Part shown: positions 62,201-64,000 of the stretch, one piece after another | Layout: the number at the start of each line of letters is the position of its first letter | How positions within the stretch are numbered: position 1 is the first letter of the stretch | Source: Paroedura picta | Taxonomy: Eukaryota > Chordata > Lepidosauria > Squamata > Gekkonidae | DNA length: 64,000 nucleotides | NCBI RefSeq assembly: GCF_049243985.1 | Contig: NC_135378.1 | Location: forward strand, 37,358,941 to 37,422,940 | Direction: 5' to 3' | Made by a program: the position numbers and the translations under genes | The notes under the pieces: generated by a model | Told to the model about the DNA's origin: nothing | The model's database searches: none | Seen by the model: only the letters and a program-made list of their open reading frames with translations

Positions 62201-63553
62201 AGCGAGATGTGTGCTCTTCTACTGGAGGGAAGAAGCATAGAGCCTTCAAAGGAAGAAAAAGAAAAATGAATGGGGGGAAAATAAAAAGGGGTTAAAAGGC
62301 AGGGCTTTGCTGTGAAGGAGAGAGAAGAGTTTTGCATTTTTCTGTGCAAACATTCATCTGGGACAGGGATAAGGGCTCACCTTTTACTGAACAGAAAATT
62401 AAAGAATTTTTTTTTACAGGTATCGAACCTCTGCATGAGGAAGGATGAAAGGGATATTGTGCTTCTCATTGACAAGAGGGCATTCAACAGCAGGGCTGCC
62501 CCAGCATTCACTACTCTCCCATGCTGAGGAAAAAGAACTGCATCTTTTGCTCCCCCTGCCCAACCGGTGACCGTGACAGTCTCTCACAAGAAAGGCTCCT
62601 GGAGGAAGACGGGGGGTTGTGCTTGACAGCCAACAAGTACAGCGGCTGAGAGTGCGGAAAGAAGGCGATCTCTTGATCACCGAGGTGCCGTCTGAAAGGA
62701 ATATGACTGTCAAGTGTGGCTGGGTGTTTGCAAAAAAAAGTGGATTTTCATCATAGAATCATAGAGTTGGAAGGGGCCATACAGGCCATCTAGTCCAACC
62801 CGCTGCTCAACGCAGGATCAGCCCTAAGCATCCTAAAGCATCCAAGAAAAGTGTGTATCCAGCCTTTGCTTGAAGACTGCCAGTGAGGGTGAGCTCACCA
62901 CCTCCTTAGGCAGCCTATTCCACTGACTGAACTACTCTGACTGAAAAATTTTTTCCTGATATCTAGCCTGTATCGTTGTACTTGTAGTTTAAACCCATTA
63001 CTGCGCGTCCTCTCCTCTGCAGCCAACAGAAACTGCACCCTGCCCTCCTCCAAGTGACAACCTTTCAAATACTTAAAGAGAGCTATCATGTCCCCTCTCA
63101 ACCTCCTTTTCTCCAGGCTGAACATTCCCTCAAGTCCCTCAGCCTATCTTCATAGGGCTTGGTCCCTTGGCCCCAGATCATCCTCGTCGCTCTCCTCTGT
63201 ACCCTTTCAATTTTATCTACGTCCTTCTTGAAGTGAGGCCTTCTTGTAGTGGAGGTTTCATCGTTAAACCTCCAGTCTGTTTTTCAGTCATTCCTGTACT
63301 TACACTTTTGAGCCAGGGAAGACAGAAAGGGCATGCAGGTTTTGTAACTGCACTACAATGACCACGAAACTTGAGCTGCTTGTATCATATCTGTTAAGAA
63401 AGCAAAAGGGAGCAGCGTCAGGGGTTTGTGATGCATTTGCATAAGCAGCTACTTCTACAAATGAGGATTTACCTGAGTCCGATCTGTACTTGAGCAGTTT
63501 CGAGGACTGTGGCGTCATCTTCGCAATACGCAACCTCTTCACTATCATTTGGT
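26229..63553 (-). CDS. WWC2: WWC2 (KIBRA family), last eleven coding exons
   Basis: WW- and C2-domain protein 2, a cytoplasmic/junctional scaffold that promotes Hippo signalling by acting with LATS kinases (family knowledge). The window holds eleven coding exons, 1531 coding bases or about 510 residues, near 43% of the roughly 1190-residue protein; the WW domains and N-terminal coiled coils lie beyond the right edge. Exons (high to low): 63473-63553, 63304-63390, 57441-57633, 44978-45142, 43829-43959, 41181-41379, 36067-36225, 32058-32150, 30432-30662, 28768-28895, 26229-26295. All introns are GT-AG and all phases match. Order: C2 domain, glutamate-rich linker, [39 protein letters not shown] (aPKC-region homology in WWC1), coiled coil, and C-terminal ADDV PDZ ligand. 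WWC2 rather than WWC1 is indicated by [24 protein letters not shown] and the claudin neighbour. Confidence 0.97.
26296..28340. other. WWC2 intron, nothing recognised
   Basis: Non-coding intron sequence. No repeat ends were recognised with confidence before the element at 28417. Confidence 0.4.
28415..28629 (+). mobile_element. GGGTTGCCA-family miniature element
   Basis: Best-preserved copy: starts GGGGTTGCCAG after TA and ends CTGGCAACCCTA. Inverted ends flanked by TA suggest a TA target duplication (or a 2-bp-duplicating DNA transposon). About 215 bp; no coding capacity. Confidence 0.75.
28768..28895 (-). CDS. WWC2: WWC2 exon: [11 protein letters not shown] to VQSF
   Basis: 128 bases: [42 protein letters not shown], plus two bases of an arginine codon. 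Matches mammalian [14 protein letters not shown]-x-QVQSFREK. Donor GTAAAG. Confidence 0.97.
28900..30425. other. WWC2 intron
   Basis: Contains an (AAAC)n tract at about 29516-29536; no gene. Chance ORFs at 29189-29654 on both strands have no similarity I recognise. Confidence 0.4.
30432..30662 (-). CDS. WWC2: WWC2 exon: C-terminal coiled coil
   Basis: 231 bases, 77 codons. [18 protein letters not shown] followed by a heptad-like [20 protein letters not shown] and [13 protein letters not shown]. The exon begins [10 protein letters not shown], a few residues shorter than mammalian TVCQSVLRRTTQEC, so the acceptor may have shifted. Donor GTATGA. Confidence 0.95.
30670..32050. other. WWC2 intron, nothing recognised
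   Basis: Non-coding and without a recognisable repeat or RNA gene. Confidence 0.4.
32058..32150 (-). CDS. WWC2: WWC2 exon: [14 protein letters not shown]
   Basis: 93 bases, 31 codons: [20 protein letters not shown] then [11 protein letters not shown]. The basic FVRN-x-x-ERRS-x-R-x-KR motif corresponds to the WWC1 segment implicated in atypical PKC binding. Donor GTAGGT. Confidence 0.97.
32221..32275 (+). repeat. Fragment of the 'cctttaagaccaacaaag' repeat
   Basis: 'aaaatctgagtcccgttaac' and 'ccttaaagacccacaacatt' match the repeat at 13071 and 40170 in decayed form. Confidence 0.45.
32278..32547 (-). repeat. tRNA-derived SINE (Sauria-like)
   Basis: Reverse-oriented: tail 'agaagaagaggagctagttt' at left, body 'caacagacaccctgtgaggt', 'caaggtcacccagctggctt', head 'caaccactacaccaca' at right. 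Confidence 0.85.
32690..33415. other. WWC2 intron with a short GC-rich patch
   Basis: 33185-33320 has a G-rich run followed by CpG-containing sequence ('caacgcgccggttgg', 'cacaacgcggcgc'). No gene or known repeat end recognised. Confidence 0.35.
33420..33498 (+). repeat. CR1 LINE 3' terminus
   Basis: 'gcttagggctgatcctgcgt' through 'ccttccaactctatgattctatga', a clean CR1 end in the opposite orientation to the copy at 62750. Confidence 0.85.
33865..33884. repeat. (AT)n(GT)n microsatellite
   Basis: Short TATATA to TGTGTG tract. Confidence 0.9.
34444..34545. mobile_element. Palindromic hAT miniature element, 102 bp
   Basis: Ends CAGGGGTGGCCAAAAT and TTTGGTCACCCCTG are inverted, as are 'ctctccagatgt' and 'acatctggagag'. 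Flanks TCATATGG (34436-34443) and TCATATAG (34546-34553) are a 7-of-8 target duplication. A relative of the element at 43555. Confidence 0.85.
34880..35285 (-). repeat. tRNA-derived SINE interrupted by a miniature element
   Basis: Left and right parts ('agctggggttttatatccca', 'cacaacagaaacccagtgaa', then 'gtcaccaagctagctgtgtg', 'ccctacaccatgctgg') form one reverse-oriented SINE split by the element at about 35058-35191. Confidence 0.8.
35058..35191. mobile_element. Inverted-repeat miniature element nested in a SINE
   Basis: 'cacacattggataatgcactttcaatg' and its near reverse complement 'cattgaaagtgtatgatccaacatgtgt' form long inverted arms. Exact ends and target duplication uncertain by a few bases. 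Confidence 0.65.
35770..36045. promoter_or_regulatory. Candidate conserved intronic element
   Basis: Repeat-free block just downstream (in gene sense) of the VDKETNTE exon with the palindromic 'ggccccaattaattgaggcc' and balanced composition. Composition and position suggest a conserved element; conservation not tested. Confidence 0.25.
36067..36225 (-). CDS. WWC2: WWC2 exon: VDKETNTE to GERNQYICR
   Basis: 159 bases, 53 codons, phase 0 at both ends. Contains [29 protein letters not shown] and NQYICR, almost identical to mammalian WWC2. Acceptor CCTCAACAG, donor GTAAGA. Confidence 0.97.
36960..37165 (-). repeat. 5S rRNA-derived SINE
   Basis: 'gatttgccattgcctgcctc' followed by 'gtctcccatctaaatactca' and 'aacctgcttagcttctgag', i.e. 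a reverse-oriented 5S-like head joined to the same body as 5412 and 12018. Confidence 0.75.
37195..37325 (-). repeat. tRNA-derived SINE, truncated
   Basis: 'gggccaaggtcacccaactg', 'ggaatcaagctcagttctcc' and 'aaccacaacaccaagctgac' are the reverse-oriented SINE head and middle. Confidence 0.75.
37904..38420 (+). repeat. Unnamed interspersed repeat, copy 2
   Basis: 'tctgcacttactttgtttat', 'ccattgtcaatcctgtagaattcagatc' and 'tcttcctctccccccctccc' align with 13503-13600. Contains G-runs and 'cttcttttcttggaaggggg' purine tracts. Right end not defined. Confidence 0.6.
38430..39280. other. WWC2 intron, nothing recognised
   Basis: Low-information intron sequence; possibly an old SINE remnant at 38520-38660 ('gtaaggcagatgaacctgag', 'ggattcgaacctgg'). 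Confidence 0.35.
39283..39569 (-). repeat. tRNA-derived SINE, near full length
   Basis: Reverse-oriented with (A/G)-rich tail at left ('gaagatgaagaagaaaaaga'), body 'acaccctgtggggtggctga', B-box region 'cgcagaatcgaacctggcat' and head 'actacaccaaactggctct'. The best-preserved copy in the window with 44318. Confidence 0.9.
40170..40338. repeat. Interspersed repeat ('gtccagtagc...cttaaaggtgctactggac')
   Basis: Left 'gtgttggtctgaagtagcac', 'cagagtccagtagcccaaca' and right 'ttgttggtcttaaaggtgct', 'actggactcttattttgtt' are inverted relative to each other, with 'gagctttcgagtgcaagcac' between. Two facing copies of one repeat, or one element with inverted ends. Confidence 0.6.
40340..40530 (+). repeat. 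LINE (CR1/L2-like) 3' tail
   Basis: 'cattgtaagtcaccttgagttc', 'gcagaaaggcggataataaa' followed by (AATA)n at about 40497-40520. Confidence 0.65.
41181..41379 (-). CDS. WWC2: WWC2 exon: variable linker
   Basis: 199 bases. Begins [18 protein letters not shown] and ends TVPPTL, matching mammalian 'W-LTMLREAS' and 'PTL' edges; the middle ([17 protein letters not shown]) is weakly conserved. Donor GTGAAT is weak but is the only one giving the in-frame join to VDKETNTE. Confidence 0.9.
41720..42616. mobile_element. Harbinger deletion derivative (MITE), 897 bp
   Basis: Ends GGGCCATTTCGCACGG and (reverse complement) GGGCCTTTACGCACGG match at 14 of 16 bases, flanked by a perfect 3-bp target duplication AGA (41717-41719, 42617-42619). 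Its left about 330 bases (41720-42049) are nearly identical to 47677-48005 of the large Harbinger element; the right end is a diverged relative that keeps 'ccggaagcctgtggg' and AGCGCT/TAGCGAT motifs. No coding capacity: the ORF at 42299-42610 is chance. It would depend on proteins supplied by an autonomous copy. Sits in the WWC2 intron between the linker and glutamate-run exons. Confidence 0.92.
43124..43245 (-). repeat. tRNA-derived SINE tail fragment
   Basis: 'aagaagaagagttggttttt', 'cctactttttactacctgaa' and 'caacagacaccctgg' mark the 3' half of a reverse SINE. Confidence 0.7.
43362..43532 (+). repeat. GGGTTGCCA-family miniature element, interrupted
   Basis: 'gggctaccagctttgggtat', 'gaaatacctggagagtttag', 'aaagcagctattttatccagg' and 'tggagatctccaga'. 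The right end is lost close to the hAT element at 43555. Confidence 0.6.
43555..43690. mobile_element. Near-perfect palindromic hAT MITE, 136 bp
   Basis: The two arms are almost exact reverse complements (GGTCGTCAACCTGTGG ... CCACAGGTTGACTACC), meeting at 'tgccagcatttgctggca'. Flanked by a perfect 8-bp target duplication GCCCAAAG (43547-43554, 43691-43698). The DNA could form a long hairpin; one base differs near the centre (cccatgagcc versus ctcattgg). Confidence 0.92.
43829..43959 (-). CDS. WWC2: WWC2 exon: [10 protein letters not shown] and glutamate run
   Basis: 131 bases; [20 protein letters not shown], then a run of nine glutamates broken only at its end by lysine. The glutamate run is longer than I recall in mammalian WWC2 and is probably length-variable. 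Ends with two bases of a tryptophan codon. Confidence 0.95.
44318..44594 (-). repeat. tRNA-derived SINE, near full length
   Basis: Same structure and orientation as 39283-39569: 'gttggttcttatatgccgct', 'acaccctgtgaggtgggtga', 'tgtagaatcgaactcagctc', 'cgctacaccaagctggctct'. Confidence 0.9.
44978..45142 (-). CDS. WWC2: WWC2 exon: end of C2 domain
   Basis: 165 bases, 55 codons in phase 0: [20 protein letters not shown], then [13 protein letters not shown] and a variable acidic/proline linker. Matches human WWC2 [10 protein letters not shown]...TLWYNLL. Acceptor CTACCTAG, donor GTGAGC. Confidence 0.96.
45150..46600. other. WWC2 intron, nothing recognised
   Basis: AT-rich intronic DNA. No gene or diagnostic repeat seen. 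Confidence 0.4.
46605..46790 (+). repeat. Possible tRNA-derived SINE, old
   Basis: 'cagacttagctcattggcag', 'gatcatgcttagcaagctga' and 'ccactgacagagctgggaaag' resemble a decayed SINE head and body of the 10186/61441 kind. Confidence 0.4.
46900..47676. other. GC-rich left flank of the Harbinger element
   Basis: GC-rich with C-runs (47187-47197, 47327-47337). No gene recognised; ORFs on both strands are compositional. It may itself be an older repeat that was split by the transposon (right part at 55421 onward). Confidence 0.35.
47795..47890. promoter_or_regulatory. Left subterminal TAGCG motif cluster
   Basis: AGCGCT at 47795-47800, TAGCGCT at 47807-47813, TAGCGAT at 47851-47857 and TAGCGCT at 47884-47890. 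The same words occur near the right end and in the 897-bp derivative, so they are candidate binding sites for the transposase or the Myb/SANT proteins. Confidence 0.45.
48186..48665. repeat. 225-bp tandem repeats, just over two copies
   Basis: Units start at 48186, 48411 and 48636 (the last partial), each beginning CATTTTAAAAAA and containing 'tctgagcgtgccaacgaac' and 'gggttcaatagacatgattcg'. The period is exactly 75 codons, which keeps the 48270-48851 frame open. Located between the left end and gene 1. Confidence 0.92.
49036..49042 (+). promoter_or_regulatory. Possible TATA box of Myb/SANT gene 1
   Basis: TATATGA 57-63 bases before the ATG at 49099, in a region with 'ccaatcagg' (CCAAT-like) at about 48990. 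Inference. Confidence 0.4.
49099..51364 (+). CDS. Harbinger Myb/SANT-like protein 1 (trihelix type), 419 aa
   Basis: Four exons: 49099-49660, 50210-50293, 50472-50555, 50835-51364 (1260 bases including stop). Every intron is GT-AG in the same phase (one base, then two), so exons join in frame and each small exon is a clean module. Residues about 18-108 form a Myb/SANT-like (trihelix, Myb_DNA-bind_4 type) domain: [67 protein letters not shown]. It resembles the SANT repeats of ZSCAN20/ZSCAN29. Then come a basic patch (RPKRVGR), a proline/glutamate-rich acidic linker, an amphipathic helical region ([14 protein letters not shown] ... [18 protein letters not shown]), a run of 13 or more prolines and a basic tail ([10 protein letters not shown]). 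Likely role: binding transposon ends and helping the transposase reach them, as Myb-like proteins do in known Harbinger systems. Confidence 0.88.
49757..50060. repeat. 89-bp tandem repeats in intron 1 of gene 1
   Basis: Units begin GATGGTAGGCTG at 49757, 49839, 49928 and GATGGTTGGCTG at 50017; spacing 82, 89 and 89. AT-rich interior 'ttttaattttataatttaat'. Confidence 0.92.
51414..51419 (+). terminator. Polyadenylation signal of Myb/SANT gene 1
   Basis: AATAAA 50 bases after the stop codon, followed by a T/GT-rich stretch. Confidence 0.75.
51637..51642 (-). terminator. Polyadenylation signal of Myb/SANT gene 2
   Basis: Plus-strand TTTATT gives AATAAA on the minus strand about 195 bases after the gene 2 stop. 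The two convergent genes thus end within about 220 bases of each other. Confidence 0.55.
51655..51795. repeat. Direct duplication in the gene 2 3' UTR
   Basis: 'aacaggggaaaaacattagg' followed by 'gaatgaaacttggagcccc' occurs twice, starting near 51655 and 51755, about 100 bases apart. Confidence 0.85.
51836..53134 (-). CDS. Harbinger Myb/SANT-like protein 2 with coiled-coil tail, 221 aa
   Basis: Four exons (high to low): 52792-53134, 52324-52410, 52085-52204, 51836-51951, 666 bases including stop. All introns are GT-AG with identical phase, again joining without a break. Residues about 8-105 are a second, divergent Myb/SANT (trihelix-like) domain: [63 protein letters not shown]. It is not a copy of protein 1: the spacing and key words differ. 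The rest is a short Ser/Glu linker ([15 protein letters not shown]), a strong leucine/alanine heptad stretch ([20 protein letters not shown]) and a basic C-terminus ([16 protein letters not shown]). A DNA-binding dimer that acts with the transposase or represses it are both possible; neither is shown. Confidence 0.85.
52507..52773. repeat. 133-bp tandem duplication in intron 1 of gene 2
   Basis: 'aaagtggttctacagtactgg' recurs at 52509 and 52642, followed in both copies by 'gggttgacagcatctaaata' and 'gtcattccatgcatgtttaa'. Only a few substitutions separate the copies. Confidence 0.93.
53140..53485. other. Spacer between gene 2 and transposase
   Basis: Upstream of gene 2 and downstream of the transposase on the minus strand. 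Contains a TTTAAAAAA-like word about 55 bases before the gene 2 ATG that may serve as its TATA element, and a T-rich tract at 53397-53405. Confidence 0.35.
53491..54891 (-). CDS. HARBI1-like (PIF/Harbinger) DDE transposase, 424 aa
   Basis: Two exons: 54328-54891 (188 codons) and 53491-54201 (236 codons plus stop), with a 126-base GT-AG intron in phase 0. Residues about 95-185 look like the usual N-terminal helix-turn-helix region of HARBI1 proteins ([47 protein letters not shown]). The catalytic DDE_4 domain follows: D206 in [11 protein letters not shown]256 in [13 protein letters not shown]295 in VLGDGAYPI and E331 in [14 protein letters not shown], then [11 protein letters not shown]. The presumed catalytic triad D206-D295-E331 is intact. 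Start: the MERLIF methionine at 54891 is chosen because a TATA-like word lies about 77 bases before it; an open frame continues upstream to 55017 but would sit on that promoter. Cuts and joins the element at its inverted ends. Confidence 0.93.
54968..54974 (-). promoter_or_regulatory. Possible TATA box of the transposase gene
   Basis: On the minus strand the text reads TTATATGCAC, 77 bases before the chosen ATG. Inference. Confidence 0.4.
55211..55367. promoter_or_regulatory. Right subterminal TAGCG motif cluster
   Basis: AGCGCT at 55212-55217, TAGCGAT at 55236-55242 and TAGCGCT at 55361-55367, the last inside the near-palindrome CGCTACTTGAAGTAGCG (55349-55365). Mirrors the left cluster. Confidence 0.45.
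55421..55680. other. GC-rich right flank of the Harbinger element
   Basis: Non-coding; continues the GC-rich character of 46900-47676, consistent with one pre-existing block split by the insertion. Confidence 0.35.
56324..56571. repeat. hAT-like miniature element, degenerate
   Basis: Begins CAGCCCTTTTCAACC and ends GGTTGGGAATTCCTG, with 'gaatccctgaaatatttttcaggtttcaaggaacc' like the 18440-18741 copy. Confidence 0.6.
56757..57006 (+). repeat. tRNA-derived SINE (Sauria-like)
   Basis: 'taagagccaggttggtgtag', 'caggtttgattccc', 'gctctctcagcctcacctacctcacagg', tail 'gggatacaaaaaaacagctc'. Confidence 0.85.
57441..57633 (-). CDS. WWC2: WWC2 exon: C2 core
   Basis: 193 bases; reads [19 protein letters not shown], then [19 protein letters not shown] and [16 protein letters not shown], nearly matching KIBRA VNIRVAVLP...[11 protein letters not shown]. 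Acceptor TTTCACCTCACAG, donor GTAAGT. Confidence 0.97.
57700..58370. other. WWC2 intron, nothing recognised
   Basis: No gene or diagnostic repeat; chance ORFs only. Confidence 0.4.
58378..58980 (-). repeat. Unnamed interspersed repeat, copy 3
   Basis: About 58735-58825 is the reverse complement of 13870-13970 ('ccagaagcccacacttctctcagcaaagattt'). The left edge 'gagactgcactttgcttttta' resembles the 'tctgcacttactttgttt' edge of copies 1 and 2, hinting at inverted ends. Confidence 0.55.
58983..59156 (-). repeat. tRNA-derived SINE, 3'-truncated
   Basis: 'accctgtgaggctgagggag' to 'accactacaacaaactggct'. The tail half is missing where it meets the repeat at 58378-58980. Confidence 0.85.
59640..59815 (+). 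repeat. LINE (CR1/L2-like) 3' tail
   Basis: 'tgttttaaattgttagccatct', 'aggcaagatacaaattgtgtaagtaaatac' is a decayed LINE tail. Confidence 0.5.
59820..60860. other. WWC2 intron; possible LINE-derived remnants
   Basis: No gene. Text such as 'ggagggctttaaagataaca' and 'ccagcactttgaatgggact' (60548-60590) resembles an old interspersed repeat common in reptiles, class not settled. Confidence 0.35.
60866..61135. other. GC-rich CpG patch in intron
   Basis: 'atctgtcccaaaaatcccgg' followed by CpG-rich sequence and CAG repeats (61122-61137). Open frames exist but have no family match. Shares loose similarity with 14940-15080. Confidence 0.35.
61441..61590 (-). repeat. tRNA-derived SINE, reverse
   Basis: 'ggcagcaactctccatggtctccgagaga' and the B-box complement 'gccaggtattgaacctggga' are the body and head of the 10186-type SINE on the minus strand. 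Confidence 0.7.
61640..62745. other. WWC2 intron, nothing recognised
   Basis: No gene or clear repeat recognised. Confidence 0.4.
62750..63240 (-). repeat. CR1 LINE: ORF2 C-terminus and 3' UTR
   Basis: On the minus strand: peptide [20 protein letters not shown], then [20 protein letters not shown] and [17 protein letters not shown], the conserved C-terminus of CR1 reverse transcriptase, then the 3' UTR ending in CCAACTCTATGATTCTATGA at 62750. 5'-truncated, fairly young by its open frame. Inserted 60 bases downstream (in gene sense) of a WWC2 C2 exon. Confidence 0.9.
63304..63390 (-). CDS. WWC2: WWC2 exon: C2 strands 2-3
   Basis: 87 bases; reads [21 protein letters not shown], aligning with KIBRA YDEKNKQFAILIIQLSNLSAL. 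Separated from the previous exon by an intron of only 82 bases. Donor GTAAGT. Confidence 0.93.
63473..63553 (-). CDS. WWC2: WWC2 exon: start of C2 domain
   Basis: 81 bases, reads [23 protein letters not shown] and corresponds to the acidic lead-in and first strand of the C2 domain. Acceptor TTCTCCAG, donor GTAAATC. It begins with the last base of a codon and ends with two bases of an arginine codon completed in the next exon. Confidence 0.9.
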
Positions 63554-63559
63554 CTGGAG

Positions 63560-63910
63560 AACAGGGATAAAAGGGGGTTAAGAGAGGCAAATGGTTAAGA
63601 AGGACCAGTGTTTAAAACTCTGAAAACGAATATACTCTACTTATACTAAAATCAAATGTTGATTGGAGCATCAATCCAATCTGCAAAACTTCATTATGGA
63701 TCTAGGAAAAAATGCTAAGGTTTCTCTCCATCATGGCCACTTGTTTGAAGATTCCCCCGAAAGAGTTCTTCTAGTTTATGATTGCCTGCAAAAGCAAAGG
63801 AAGTACAAACTCCTCCCGGGCCTAGACTCTCTCTATTTCTCCCCAACTTTGCAAGCAGATGATTTGCCCAGTTCTATTTCTTTATTGTTTATGTATGCGT
63901 GTGCCACCAA
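63560..63910. other. WWC2 intron, nothing recognised
   Basis: Intronic DNA upstream of the first C2 exon in the window. Confidence 0.4.
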
Positions 63911-63911
63911 G

Positions 63912-64000
63912 AAGAAAAATAGTTGGTTTTTGTACCCCACTTTTCACTAGCTGAAGGAGTCTCAAAGTGGCTTACAATTGCAACAGATACCCTGTGAGGT
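63912..64000 (-). repeat. tRNA-derived SINE, cut by window edge
   Basis: 'agaagaaaaatagttggttt', 'ccacttttcactagctgaag' and 'caacagataccctgtgaggt' are the reverse SINE tail and body. Confidence 0.85.

Noticed and set aside
63300-63590. Single long exon across the short C2 intron
   Set aside because: The frame fits only the second exon; the first exon is in another frame that matches WWC only after removing the 82-bp intron.

Overview
The window is vertebrate nuclear DNA, most likely from a squamate reptile (a lizard). The repeat fauna points that way: CR1 LINE ends, a BovB/RTE LINE 3' end, tRNA-derived Sauria-like SINEs, 5S rRNA-derived SINEs, hAT miniature elements and Harbinger elements. 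The species cannot be fixed from sequence alone.

Two host genes are supported. On the minus strand, 26229-63553 holds the last eleven coding exons of WWC2 (about 510 residues: most of the C2 domain, the acidic stretch, the LATS/aPKC-region homology, the C-terminal coiled coil and the terminal ADDV motif). All ten internal splice junctions join in frame; the 5' half lies beyond the right edge. On the plus strand, 19537-20205 is a whole intronless claudin, clearly CLDN22, convergent with WWC2 as in mammals. About 6 kb separate the two stop codons, probably partly WWC2 3' UTR. From 1 to about 19450 no host gene is seen, only repeats, microsatellites, two unidentified coding-like scraps and some non-repetitive DNA.

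The standout is a 7741-bp Harbinger-type DNA transposon at 47677-55417, inserted in a WWC2 intron, with 16-bp terminal inverted repeats and a perfect 3-bp target duplication (TGG). It carries three multi-exon genes, all open and splice-consistent: a plus-strand Myb/SANT (trihelix-like) protein of 419 residues, a minus-strand second and different Myb/SANT protein of 221 residues with a coiled-coil tail, and a minus-strand HARBI1-like transposase of 424 residues with an intact D-D-E triad. Known Harbinger elements usually have one Myb-like gene plus the transposase, so three genes is the main candidate novelty. An 897-bp internally deleted relative (41720-42616, target duplication AGA) sits in another intron of the same gene and shares about 330 bp of its left end with the large element. 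Both ends of the family carry repeated TAGCG motifs that could be protein-binding sites.

The rest of the introns and flanks is ordinary lizard repeat landscape: nested SINEs, a palindromic hAT miniature element with a clean target duplication, a GGGTTGCCA-type inverted-repeat family in at least five copies, and an unnamed repeat family in three places (13.5, 37.9 and 58.4 kb).
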